Assembly (NCBI RefSeq): GCF_007860125.1
Contig: NZ_SJPW01000005.1
Location: 556,065-620,064, forward strand
Direction: 5' to 3'
Source of the DNA: Rubripirellula tenax
Lineage (GTDB): Bacteria > Planctomycetota > Planctomycetia > Pirellulales > Pirellulaceae
DNA length: 64,000 nucleotides
Made by a program: the position numbers and the translations under genes. The notes under the pieces are model-generated. The model saw only the letters and a list, made by a program, of their open reading frames with translations. It did not search any database and was not told where the DNA came from. This document shows, piece after piece, positions 1 to 15,149 of the stretch. How positions within the stretch are numbered: the stretch's first letter is position 1; each line of letters begins with the position of its first letter.

Positions 1-479
1 GTCGTGCCGTTCTTCTCCGCGTAAAACACTAGCTGGTAGTAGCTGCTCCCGTCCGCGTTTCGGTAAGCATGTAGCTCGTTTTGAAAATTGTGTAGCGTGG
101 GTGCTCCCACCGGCGCGATGAGCCTAGATAGTTTGACACCGACAAAGTCATGCGCCGACGACGAGTCTCTTGGGATATCATCGGGGAACCTGACTCGGAA
201 AGAAAGTTCGACCGAGTCAACTGCACCGAAGGTACTGCCTAGCAGCGTGCCAGTCTCATTCCGATCGAAAGTCGATTGGTATGCGAACTCACCAGGGGAA
301 ACCTCCGCGATCCCGTGCGAAACGGCGTTGGAATAAACCGGATTGAATCCATCCAGCGATTGATCCTGGAAATCCTCCGAAATCAGGACATCGCCCGCGA
401 ACAGCTCGCGAGAGCAAAGCTTCTCTAGCAAGAGTCGTTTTGGTTTGGGTTTTCTCGTTTTCGGCTTACGGGTCAACAT
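1..479 (-). CDS. Secreted protein with planctomycete N-terminal tag, C-terminus off the window edge
   Basis: The reading frame starts at ATG 479-477 and stays open to base 1, giving about 159 residues without a stop. The N-terminus is very basic (repeated K/R/P in the first 15 residues) and runs into LLLEKLCSRELFAGDVL. This resembles the LExLxxRxLLAGD tag found at the start of many large surface or secreted planctomycete proteins. What follows (SEDFQDQSLDGFNPVYSNA, later VELSFRVRFPDD) looks like the start of a concanavalin-like beta-sandwich, as in laminin-G or polysaccharide-lyase modules. The fold is inferred and the full length is unknown. The real start and tag are well supported; the function is not. 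Confidence 0.7.
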   Translation of the reverse strand, partial: MLTRKPKTRKPKPKRLLLEKLCSRELFAGDVLISEDFQDQSLDGFNPVYSNAVSHGIAEVSPGEFAYQSTFDRNETGTLLGSTFGAVDSVELSFRVRFPDDIPRDSSSAHDFVGVKLSRLIAPVGAPTLHNFQNELHAYRNADGSSYYQLVFYAEKNGT

Positions 480-767
480 GGCTGTCCTCGGTGATTTCGG
501 GCGGATACACCGTGGGGACACGGTTACCGAATGACCGCTGCGCGACAATCCTGAAATTGTTCCTGAGATTTCTCCTCGTTCGTTCGTTTGATAGCAGTTT
601 GTGGCTATCTCTACCGGTTTTCCAGACCGTCAAAAAATCCGTGGATTTCATTAATTCGCCGCGCAGTGACACCCCACTTAGGTTGTTCCAATCCTGAATC
701 AGCCAGATTTCGATCGCATGGGGCGCATTCCGAAATCGGCGTCACGCAAATGCTGTAAACTGCCGGT
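480..767. other. Intergenic region upstream of the first gene
   Basis: This stretch separates the partial secreted-protein gene from the transposase remnant. It should hold the promoter of the minus-strand gene at 479. I see no convincing gene, hairpin or repeat; the short open frames here have no family resemblance. Confidence 0.4.
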
Positions 768-1897
768 TCAAGTTGCTGTGTTATGAGCGTCTTCAGTTTT
801 GCAGCTCATCAATTGTGGGGTCCAGCGGTAGTCATCGGTGGCCGTCCTTCGTCGGAAGTCGCTTAGGTTTCTCATCGCTTGGCCCCATTGATCTGGTATG
901 ACTTGGCAGCGAACCTACAACATCGATTCGGCATACTCAGCCTTCCAAAACATTGCGTTGCTTTTCAATCGCAAATTGATCACTCGGCGGATACTACTTT
1001 CAATCGCACCACTGCCGCAGGGTAAACCTTTCGCTCGGAATGAGACGTAACTCAGACGTCCCGTTTCTCCATGACGCCTCAGGTACGCGAGCTCAGTCTC
1101 AAGCTCGGCGATTGGTTTCTCCTCACACTGAAGTCCCGAGAGTTCTTCAACGACTTGACGCCATTGCGAAGTAGCGTTCGGTGCTGACGATACAACGGGT
1201 TGCGTTCGTCTTTGGATAACCCCTGTGCCGCCAACGCCTGGGAGATATGGTGCACCCCGTGGCAACAGTCGAGCACCTCAGTCGTCGGCAGTTCGTCAAG
1301 CCCGGCCAGACGCGAGATCGCCTCGATCCGATCCCAGATCCAAGGAGCCCCGCCGGCAACAAACGTCACGCTTTCCGCTTTGGCCGCACCGAGACGATGA
1401 AGGTGCATGGCAATCATTTCTGCGATCGCGTCGGGACCGAGAAGCGTTAGGTCGATCGTCGCTTTGGTCTGCTTGACCATTTTTCCGGCGTCGTCATGAA
1501 TAAAGTTGGTGACTAGCTTCGGTTCACGCCAGTCCGTCGGATACGTGCGTTTGGCTTTCTTGCGAGAGCGTCCTGGTGCGTCGTCTATTAAGAGCCCGTC
1601 TTCGTTGACCCGCTCGGCCATCGTGGTTTTCACCGCCATTTGACCGCGTATTTTCATTCTTCCTCCATCGATCTGCACTGAAACTCGCTTTCCCACCAGC
1701 TCATCGCCAGCGGGAAGCTTTCCTTCTCGCATCAACTCAATCCAGTGCTTTCGCATCGCCAGTAAACCTTCACCACACTGGTATGCCACGCGTTTGACCG
1801 CCTTGGCGTCAAGTTCAACGCCTTCACGCTGGAGTTCTTTGTGCGCGAAGTCGATCGAAGGACAGAGAGCAACTTTCCTAGCGACTCGGCTCTGTAA
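768..1897 (-). pseudogene. ISKra4-like transposase remnant (frameshift, amber stop, lost Asp)
   Basis: Two minus-strand frames join into one transposase. The upstream frame carries VSVQIDGGRMKIRG, WREPKLVTNF and VAGGAPWIWDRI. The downstream frame carries GSGAIESSIRRVINLRLKS. This order matches ISKra4-type DDE transposases as I know them. Decay is visible three ways: a frameshift near 1170; an in-frame TAG at 915-917 where CAG is expected, after which the same frame continues sensibly to TGA at 768; and GGAPWIW in place of the usual DGAPWIW, removing a probable catalytic Asp. The N-terminal part is missing because the frame runs into unrelated hydrolase sequence near 1900. No terminal inverted repeats were recognised. 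The IS family assignment is from memory of the motif pattern. Confidence 0.75.
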
Positions 1898-2173
1898 TCC
1901 AGTCGTTACGCCGCCGCCATCACCGTGTCGGGCCCGGTCGATCCCAAGAGCGTGGTCGGAAAAATCAATGCTCCGATCCGAGCCTGGGTTGGTGAAAACG
2001 ATCACGACCTGAACAAGAACAAGCGGTGCATTGCCCTGGCCAAGGCATTGAAGGACAGCGGTCTCGACATCGAACTGGTCGTCGTGAAAGGCGCCGGCCA
2101 TGCCTGCCACGGCGTTCCCACCGGTGACCCGAAAGTTCACCAATGGTTGTTTTCACAACAGCGACCACGCTAA
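1898..2173 (+). pseudogene. C-terminal remnant of an alpha/beta hydrolase
   Basis: About 90 residues read like the end of a dienelactone-hydrolase or prolyl-oligopeptidase type esterase: AAAITVSGPVDP, then INAPIRAWVGENDHDLN, which would supply the acid residue, then VVVKGAGHACHGVP, which would supply the catalytic His. The nucleophile half is absent. In frame, a TAA lies just upstream at 1895-1897, where the sequence switches to the antisense of the transposase remnant. The natural reading is that an IS insertion followed by deletion removed the 5' two thirds of this gene. A GTG at 1925 could start translation, but the product would lack a catalytic Ser. Confidence 0.7.
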
Positions 2174-2373
2174 AGATTCGGTCTGTCGTGCAAGGACGAT
2201 GGACACAAATCCGTGCAAAACATTTGCGTAGATTCGTGGCAAGAATCTGGCTAAATCGACAAACCGTTGAAGACTTCCGCTACACGTAAAACCGTCAGTT
2301 GTTGTTCATACGATTCTTACCTGACGTCGCCGCGCAGGAGCAAGTACCAAATGCCTTTTCCGCTGCGTTCAAA

Positions 2374-2937
2374 TCAATCCGCTTCAAACGGTTCATGGAC
2401 GTGTTTGTCAAAACGATTCACAAGTGCCTCAAATTCTGACAAGAACGTTGGGTCGGCATCTATCGGATAGCGCAACGAAACCGCGAGGACACCGTCTAAC
2501 TTCGGTGAGTAGGGTGCCATCAAATGGTCAACGAAGTAGTGCCGATTGATTTTTACAGGCAAGACAAGCTGCCCACGGACGTTGCCGCTTCGTGTTGCGA
2601 TCGTGCAGTAGATCCCATCTGAATTCGGACCAATTTCTTCTCTCGCATCCTGCCAACCACCATCGAGAAAGCTCTCATGAATCCAAAACTTCCTGGTTCG
2701 GTGGCCGAATGTCAACGTGTGATCTTCATACTTAACAACGCAGCCCTCGTAGTAACGACTTACAAGGGTTTGGATCTGCGTCTGAAACTCGGTGAGGTCA
2801 GGCTCCCATTCTCTCCAAACTTTATCGGGAACAGGATTGTCCCAAACGCTGGATCCGTTTTTTTGCGGTTCATCTGCGTGTAGCAAGGTGGGAAACGCAA
2901 GAAGCAAGAGCAGCCTGACAGCAATCGATCGTTTCAT
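2374..2937 (-). CDS. Exported hypothetical protein, 187 aa
   Basis: The protein begins with a clear signal peptide: KR, a hydrophobic LLLLLAFP stretch, then LHADEP as a likely cleavage site near residue 21. The mature part has about 165 residues rich in aromatic and charged residues, with three cysteines or fewer and no motif that I recognise. There is no lipobox, so it should be periplasmic or secreted. It is divergent from the gene at 3385 across a 447-base gap. I cannot assign a function. Confidence 0.6.
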   Translation of the reverse strand: MKRSIAVRLLLLLAFPTLLHADEPQKNGSSVWDNPVPDKVWREWEPDLTEFQTQIQTLVSRYYEGCVVKYEDHTLTFGHRTRKFWIHESFLDGGWQDAREEIGPNSDGIYCTIATRSGNVRGQLVLPVKINRHYFVDHLMAPYSPKLDGVLAVSLRYPIDADPTFLSEFEALVNRFDKHVHEPFEAD

Positions 2938-3111
2938 TTCAACTTTTTGCTGGAAGTGATTGTCCGTGAGTGGCCGTCCGAGGTTGCGACAATCTGGTAA
3001 CTTGTTTGTCTACTATCGGATTGGATTGGGCTCAGGAAAGTTATCGCGGCCAGAGCAATGCGTTGTCAAGAAAATTCACAAGAGTGATTTGCCTTGTTGG
3101 GGCCCCGCGAC

Positions 3112-3157
3112 GCCGCTGGCGGGGACCCTGAAGACGCAAAGGTCCCTCGCCAGCGGC
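3112..3157. repeat. Long GC-rich hairpin between divergent genes
   Basis: GCCGCTGGCGGGGACC at 3112-3127 pairs with GGTCCCTCGCCAGCGGC at 3141-3157 with one bulged base, leaving a 13-base loop. The flanking genes diverge from this 447-base gap (2938-3384), so a terminator role is unlikely. It looks more like a dispersed palindromic (REP-like) element. I saw no other copy in this window and nothing else distinctive in the gap. Confidence 0.6.
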
Positions 3158-3384
3158 CTCACTAGGCCATAATCGCCACAGCCGGTACGACCGGCCCTTC
3201 TCCCTAGGCCGCAAGGCTTTTCTATCCGGCAAAGTTGCCGAATTGACTCAAGTTTGCCTAACCAGCGTGCTAGGTTTTTTTGCAAGCCTTCCTCAACTGT
3301 CGGGCCTGCCGAAACGCCGGGGGGCGAATTCGGCGTGACGGGTCCGACTGTCAAACAACATCCATCGCACGGGATTTTCATAGC

Positions 3385-3798
3385 ATGGCCATCTCCAAAG
3401 CAGCGTCTGACAAAGCGACTTCGACCACCGAAGAAAACGTCATCACCCTCGATCGCCGAGGCAACGAACGACGCGGTGGAGATTCCGAAGCCGTCGACAC
3501 GGGCGTGATGAAGAGCCCACGCCGCAAACAGCAACGTCGCCGTCACATCGACCCGACGACTTGCGAACGTGACTACAGCGGCCAAGAAATCGAGTTCATG
3601 AAGGCCATGGACGATTACAAACGAGACTCGGGACGCATGTTCCCAACTTGCAGCGAAGTGCTGGAAGTCATCCGCAGCCTCGGCTACTGCCAATTGACCG
3701 ACGACCAAGCCGACCAACTCGGACTGGTTGCCGACCCGGCCTACGAAGCCGAATCGAACGAAGAATCACTCGACGACGACTTCGACGACGAAGCGTAA
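3385..3798 (+). CDS. Conserved-looking hypothetical protein with basic N-terminus and acidic tail, 137 aa
   Basis: I start at ATG 3385 ([10 protein letters not shown]) because the upstream in-frame extension is compositionally unlike protein. Residues 20-55 are very basic, including [12 protein letters not shown] central segment, about residues 60-105, reads [20 protein letters not shown] then [16 protein letters not shown], suggesting a helical DNA- or protein-binding fold. The last 15 residues are almost entirely Asp/Glu. I do not recognise a named family. The cytoplasmic location is inferred from the lack of a signal peptide. Confidence 0.65.
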   Translation: MAISKAASDKATSTTEENVITLDRRGNERRGGDSEAVDTGVMKSPRRKQQRRRHIDPTTCERDYSGQEIEFMKAMDDYKRDSGRMFPTCSEVLEVIRSLGYCQLTDDQADQLGLVADPAYEAESNEESLDDDFDDEA

Positions 3799-3930
3799 TC
3801 GAGTCGGCATCACAGTCTGTTTTTGACAGACCGTTGACACCGAATGACATAGCGAACAGCCTGGACTCTTGGCGCGCGTATAGAATCGCGACGGGTTCCG
3901 GGCTGTTCTCGTTTTGTAAAGCAAGCAACG

Positions 3931-4362
3931 TTGCCAAGATCGCTCCACATCCTCGCTCGCGCTGCTGCCTACGCATGGGCATCGCCCTACACGGTCTTCG
4001 GCATCACGATCGGGTTGCTATTGGGTGGCCGGTTTCAGCGCGTCGATGGAGTGATTGAGATTCACGGCCGGGGCATCGCCGCCGGACTCTCGCGCATGCT
4101 GGTGCCCGCGATGGCGATGACGCTGGGCCATGTCGTTCTGGGCCGCGACCTAACATGTTTGGCCACCAGTCGCAAACACGAACGTGTTCACGTTCGACAA
4201 TACGAACGATGGGGAATCGCGTTCGTGCCGGCTTACATCGCGTTCTGGTTAGTGCTTTCGCTTCGCGGTCGCGACGGATATCGCGACAACCCATTCGAGA
4301 TCGAAGCGTACGCGGTTGACGATCTAACCACAACAAAAGAACCGATCACCAACTCGCGATAG
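3931..4362 (+). CDS. Putative membrane zinc metallopeptidase with HExxH, 143 aa
   Basis: Two or three hydrophobic segments (about residues 17-33, 55-72 and 95-111) flank the motif HERVHVRQYERWG, which contains HExxH at His83-Glu84-His87. A downstream NPFEIEAYA (about 120-128) offers a Glu as a possible third zinc ligand. This arrangement resembles small zincins in which HExxHxxQ is followed by a Y/NPxExEA motif. The only in-frame start is TTG 3931, since a stop lies upstream at 3850 and no ATG or GTG precedes the first membrane segment. Its end overlaps the convergent acyltransferase gene by 17 bases. The substrate is unknown. Confidence 0.6.
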   Translation: MPRSLHILARAAAYAWASPYTVFGITIGLLLGGRFQRVDGVIEIHGRGIAAGLSRMLVPAMAMTLGHVVLGRDLTCLATSRKHERVHVRQYERWGIAFVPAYIAFWLVLSLRGRDGYRDNPFEIEAYAVDDLTTTKEPITNSR

Positions 4363-5002
4363 GTAGCTCGGCCTTCAACTCCTGCATCGCCCCGGTCAAC
4401 TGTTCCATCAGTTCTTTCTTGCCGAGGTTCGCTTCCAAAGGCGTGCCCACAAACATGTCGCAAAAGAATGGAACCAGGATTGCTTCCCCCTTGGGCAGCG
4501 CCTTGCCCAGCCCGTGCATGAACACCGGAGTGATCGGAACGTCCGGATGCCGCTTGGCCAGGTGCGCGATGCCGCTTTGAAACTCGGTCATCTGTTCCGG
4601 TTCGCCGCGGCTTCCCTCGGGAAACAACAACACGATCGCGCCGGCCCGCAGCGCCTCGGAAATCGGTTCCAGCGGATGCTTGCCGTCCTCGCGGCGCGCT
4701 CGCGTGCGGTCAATCGGAATGATGCCGACGATGCGAGTCGAGAACCAACGGCGCAGCGGACGCGTCAAAAAATAGTCCGCCGCCGCAACCGGACGCACGC
4801 GACCGAGTCGATCCAGCCCCAGAACATTCATCAGCGCGAACGTATCCAAGTGGCTGTTGTGATTGGCAACGATGATCGCAGGCCCCGACTGGGGCAACTG
4901 CGCAACGCGTCGGACGTTCGTGCCCAACACGATCATCATCAGCGGGCGAACCACCAACGCAAAGAACGCATAACGCAGCGGTCGATTGACTGTATTTTCC
5001 AT
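4346..5002 (-). CDS. 1-acyl-sn-glycerol-3-phosphate acyltransferase-like protein (PlsC family)
   Basis: The family transfers acyl groups to lysophosphatidic acid or related acceptors at the inner membrane. The catalytic motif NHNSHLD (His48 to Asp53) and the FPEGSRG motif (about residue 130) are both present, after an N-terminal hydrophobic segment. At 218 residues it is a normal length for PlsC. I start at ATG 5002-5000 because it shares one base with the stop of the upstream CdsA-like gene (TGATG), a classic sign of translational coupling; the longer open frame would overlap that gene heavily. The pair probably makes an acylated precursor and activates it with CTP. Confidence 0.88.
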   Translation of the reverse strand: MENTVNRPLRYAFFALVVRPLMMIVLGTNVRRVAQLPQSGPAIIVANHNSHLDTFALMNVLGLDRLGRVRPVAAADYFLTRPLRRWFSTRIVGIIPIDRTRARREDGKHPLEPISEALRAGAIVLLFPEGSRGEPEQMTEFQSGIAHLAKRHPDVPITPVFMHGLGKALPKGEAILVPFFCDMFVGTPLEANLGKKELMEQLTGAMQELKAELPIASW

Positions 5003-5976
5003 CAACCGTACATGTAGTAAACGAAGTGAAAGAATAACGGTGCCGTGAACACCAACGAATCGACTCGATCCAGAACGCCGCCGTGCCCGGGCAACGTCGC
5101 GCCAAAGTCTTTGATATTCAAATCTCGCTTCAGCGCCGACATGCACAAGTCACCCGCAAAACCGGCAAGTCCGATGACGACGCCGGCGATCAACGAACGG
5201 GGCAGATCCATCAACGTCAATCGAGGCCCGATGATCGCCGCGACAACGACCGTGGTCACCACACCCCCGACCAAACCGGACCAAGTCTTGCCCGGGCTGA
5301 CCAGCGGAGCCACCTTGGCACCGCCGATCGACTTGCCCCAAAGATACTGAAAAATATCGTTCAGTTCCGTCATCAGAATCAAAAACACCAACAACCCCGG
5401 CCCGGGACTGGTCTCGGCAATCGTCGACGGAAACTCGGCCGCCACGCGCGCCGTTTCGCCCGGCGACATGACCAACAAGAACGCGGCGTGTGACAGGCTG
5501 AACACCGTGATCATCAACGCCCAGTGCAACGAACCGGCTGCACGCAAAAACCCGTCGGTTTGTCCGATCATCCACATCCGCGTCGGCAACCACACAAACA
5601 TCATCACCGGAATGAACACGATAAACATCCCGTACCAACCGCTGGCGGCAAGCCAATACTGAATCGGGACGGCAAGATAGGCGTAGAAAAGCACCCGCCG
5701 ATCGGCGCGGCGTGTCGGCGTCATCGACAAAAACTCCTTGAGCGCCAAAAAGCTGACAAACCCAAAGAAACCGATCGCCGCATTCGTCGACCACATCAAC
5801 GACAACGAGAAAACACCGACGATCGCCCACCACGTCCAGACGCGACATCGCAATTCGTGAAAGTCACGATCCGGTTTCAACTGCTTCAACCCAATCGTGA
5901 TCGCGCTGGACACCGCCAACGCCGAAAACAGGCAAAGGAGTGTCGTGCGGACTTCGGGCGCGAGGTGATTCATCAT
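5002..5976 (-). CDS. Phosphatidate cytidylyltransferase-like protein (CdsA family)
   Basis: CdsA enzymes convert phosphatidic acid and CTP to CDP-diacylglycerol. The C-terminal signature is complete: SALKRDLNIKDFG followed by LPGHGGVLDRVDS. The protein has 324 residues and about eight hydrophobic segments, so it is an integral inner-membrane protein. ELNDIFQYLWGKSIGGAKVAPLVSPGKTWSG is the conserved region before the signature. It is translationally coupled to the acyltransferase at 5002. Given the neighbouring PAP2 and CDP-alcohol phosphotransferase genes, it may be a dedicated second CdsA, like E. coli YnbB, rather than the housekeeping enzyme. Confidence 0.9.
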   Translation of the reverse strand: MMNHLAPEVRTTLLCLFSALAVSSAITIGLKQLKPDRDFHELRCRVWTWWAIVGVFSLSLMWSTNAAIGFFGFVSFLALKEFLSMTPTRRADRRVLFYAYLAVPIQYWLAASGWYGMFIVFIPVMMFVWLPTRMWMIGQTDGFLRAAGSLHWALMITVFSLSHAAFLLVMSPGETARVAAEFPSTIAETSPGPGLLVFLILMTELNDIFQYLWGKSIGGAKVAPLVSPGKTWSGLVGGVVTTVVVAAIIGPRLTLMDLPRSLIAGVVIGLAGFAGDLCMSALKRDLNIKDFGATLPGHGGVLDRVDSLVFTAPLFFHFVYYMYG

Positions 5977-6114
5977 GGCGTGGTCTTTGTGAGAGTCTAA
6001 GAAGATAGATCCTCCGCCGGCAAAAATCTGCGCCGCGCGGCAAGATAGTTAGGCTCTTAAGCTGAACATCGCCGATTTCGGCCTCGATACAGCATGATAG
6101 GAAGACATCCGCCG

Positions 6115-7434
6115 ATGAACCCATCCAAATCGCCCGTCCATGGCACCGTCTCTCACGATCGCGTTTCGTTCGCCGATGCGACAAAGGTCGCGTTGGTGAC
6201 ATCGGCGCTGTTCTTGCTGCTGTATGGTGGCGCGTCGTATGTGACCAGCCTGCGGAGCGACGTCGGCACCTGGTATTACGACTGGGAGCGATGGATTCCC
6301 TTCGTACCGATCATGATCGTGCCTTATATGTCGATCGATCTGTTCTTTGTGGCGGCACCGTTTCTGTGTCGCGACCGAAAAGAACTGAAAGTCTTGGCGT
6401 TGCGACTGTCGGCCGTCGTCATCGCGGCCGCCATCTGTTTCCTGTTGTTCCCGTTGCAGTTGGCGGTGGAGCGTCCTATCGCGACGGGTTTCTTCGGTGG
6501 CATCTACAACTGGTTCACCGCCATGGACCGGCCTTACAACCTGTGCCCGTCGATGCACATCGCACTTCGAACCGTGTTGGCGGTTCACTTTGCCAAACAC
6601 AGTCCGAATCGAATCGTGCGAGTCGTATCGCACTTCTGGTTCTTCCTGATCGGATGCTCGACGCTGTTGCTCTACCAACACCATGTCATCGATGTGGTCG
6701 GCGGTTTTGTGCTGGCGGTCTTGGTGATGTATTTCATCGATGGGCGAGCGTGGAAAACACCGCACAAAGGTGGACGCGGATTCGCGATCGGCTACGCGAT
6801 ACTGGCGCTTGGGTTTGGATTGCCCATCGTCTGGATACCGGCGCTCGGTTGGCTAACGCTGTGGCCTGCGATTGCCTGCGCGATCGTTGCGGTGGGTTAC
6901 GCATGGCTGGGACCGTCGGTGTATCGCCGCGAAGCCGGCCGGATCAGTTGGGCGGCCAAGATCGTGCTGGGGCCGGTGCTTGCGGCGCAGTGGTTGTCGT
7001 GGAAGTACTACGCACGCCAGTCGGCGATGATCGACCATGTCGCCGATGGCGTTTGGATCGGCCGACATGTAACCGAGACCGAAGCAAGTGATATCGTCGG
7101 CAAAAAGGTCTCGGCCGTCATCGATGTCTGCAACGCATTCGACGAACCCGAATCGCTTCGAGGCATCACGCGTCTAGAGCTTCCGATCTTGGACCTAACC
7201 GCGCCCACGCGGACACAACTCGACCAAGCCGTCGCCTTCATCCTGCAACACCACCACGACGGAGTACTGGTACATTGCAAAGCCGGATACTCACGCAGCG
7301 TCGCCATCGTCGCCGCGTGGTTGATCCAAACCGAACGAGCAACATCGGCCGAGGACGCCTTCACGATGATCCAATCCGCGCGACCCGCCGTCGTGATTCG
7401 CCCCGAGGTACGCCGACTCTTTGAAACGAATTGA
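6115..7434 (+). CDS. PAP2 phosphatase fused to a dual-specificity phosphatase (YnbD-like), 439 aa
   Basis: The N-terminal 290 residues hold about eight membrane segments and PAP2-type motifs: NLCPSMHIALR with the first His, and HHVIDVVGG with the second His-Asp. The soluble C-terminal 140 residues carry a dual-specificity/tyrosine phosphatase loop, VHCKAGYSRSVAI, with Cys388 as nucleophile and a plausible general-acid Asp upstream in ILDLTAP. I choose ATG 6115 because AGGAAG lies about 10 bases upstream; ATG 6094 has no ribosome site. The same domain pair is found in E. coli YnbD. It is 9 bases from the next gene, so they are co-transcribed. Confidence 0.85.
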   Translation: MNPSKSPVHGTVSHDRVSFADATKVALVTSALFLLLYGGASYVTSLRSDVGTWYYDWERWIPFVPIMIVPYMSIDLFFVAAPFLCRDRKELKVLALRLSAVVIAAAICFLLFPLQLAVERPIATGFFGGIYNWFTAMDRPYNLCPSMHIALRTVLAVHFAKHSPNRIVRVVSHFWFFLIGCSTLLLYQHHVIDVVGGFVLAVLVMYFIDGRAWKTPHKGGRGFAIGYAILALGFGLPIVWIPALGWLTLWPAIACAIVAVGYAWLGPSVYRREAGRISWAAKIVLGPVLAAQWLSWKYYARQSAMIDHVADGVWIGRHVTETEASDIVGKKVSAVIDVCNAFDEPESLRGITRLELPILDLTAPTRTQLDQAVAFILQHHHDGVLVHCKAGYSRSVAIVAAWLIQTERATSAEDAFTMIQSARPAVVIRPEVRRLFETN

Positions 7435-7443
7435 TCGCCCACC

Positions 7444-8052
7444 ATGCCCAGCGTCTACGACTTAAAACCCAAGTTTCAAAACCTACTGCGGCCGATCTGC
7501 ACACGAATGGCGGCTGCCGGTATGACAGCGAATCAAGTCACGATCGGCGCGGTCGTGCTCTCGTTCATAGGCGGCGGATTGATCGCAGCCTATCCGGACC
7601 AGTGGTGGGCGCTAGCGGCGATGCCGATCATCTTGCTGGTCCGCATGGCACTGAACGCGATCGATGGGATGTTGGCCCGCGAATTTGGAATGAAAAGTCG
7701 TCTAGGCGCCGTGCTGAACGAACTAGGCGACGTGATCAGCGACGTGGCCTTATACCTACCCGTTGCGTTAGTCCCAAACGTTCCAATGTGGGGCGTCGTC
7801 GCGTTCGTCTTACAAGCCGTGATTGTCGAATTCGCCGGAGTCGTCGCCATCCAAATCGGCAGCCCCCGAGGCTACGCCGGCCCGATGGGAAAAAGCGATC
7901 GAGCATTCTGGATGGGAACATTCGCAACGCTATTAGCACTCGACTGGATCAGCCCCACCGGCACCACGATCTACCTAACGGCTTTAACACTACTCGGGGT
8001 CGGCACAGTCATCCGAAGAACTCGGATCGCGCTGAGTGAAGGTGCTAACTGA
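7444..8052 (+). CDS. CDP-alcohol phosphatidyltransferase family protein (YnbA-like), 202 aa
   Basis: Enzymes of this membrane family displace CMP from a CDP-alcohol. The family signature is D1xxD2GxxAR-x8-GxxxD3xxxD4. Here it reads NAIDGMLARE, then a spacer, then GAVLNELGDVISD. D2 (Asp74), Gly75, Ala78, Arg79, Gly88 and D4 (Asp96) are kept, while positions D1 and D3 are Asn71 and Asn92; an extra Asp100 follows. Five or six hydrophobic segments fit the family. It follows the PAP2/phosphatase gene closely, and with the CdsA- and PlsC-like genes forms a lipid head-group module. The substrate is unknown, and the Asn substitutions may mark a YnbA-type subfamily. Confidence 0.82.
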   Translation: MPSVYDLKPKFQNLLRPICTRMAAAGMTANQVTIGAVVLSFIGGGLIAAYPDQWWALAAMPIILLVRMALNAIDGMLAREFGMKSRLGAVLNELGDVISDVALYLPVALVPNVPMWGVVAFVLQAVIVEFAGVVAIQIGSPRGYAGPMGKSDRAFWMGTFATLLALDWISPTGTTIYLTALTLLGVGTVIRRTRIALSEGAN

Positions 8053-8230
8053 CGATCCAAGACCGGTGTCTTAACAAACAGTGAGCAGCAGCGAAGACCA
8101 GGCCAGCCTCACCCCAAACGGACCTAGTCATTACGAAGTCGTCCGTTTTCTCGCTACCAGCGAAATTCTCCCGATGCACTTTCCCTCCCTTTTCTTCTCC
8201 GAAGCAGTGCCGCCTCGCCGGTCGACACGG

Positions 8231-15052
<6,822 letters not shown>

Positions 15053-15060
15053 GTTGACCA

Positions 15061-15065
15061 CTCCT
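15061..15065 (-). promoter_or_regulatory. Ribosome binding site deciding the PKS start
   Basis: AGGAG on the minus strand sits 8 bases before GTG 15052-15050. Without it one would choose an ATG 35 codons upstream, which would put this site inside the coding region. Confidence 0.65.
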
Positions 15066-15149
15066 AGGTGATTTACAAATGTCCAGTTGGGGGGCCAGGC
15101 TTTACGGATTACAGTACCTAGGCTATCCCTCAATTGCAACGATCCACTT

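Noticed and set aside
466-672. A 68-aa minus-strand open frame upstream of the first gene
   Set aside because: It overlaps the start of the secreted-protein gene in another frame and has no recognisable features.
1079-2143. A 354-aa minus-strand open frame starting at 2143
   Set aside because: Its first 80 residues are the antisense of the hydrolase remnant and its last 25 lie after a frameshift; only the middle is transposase.
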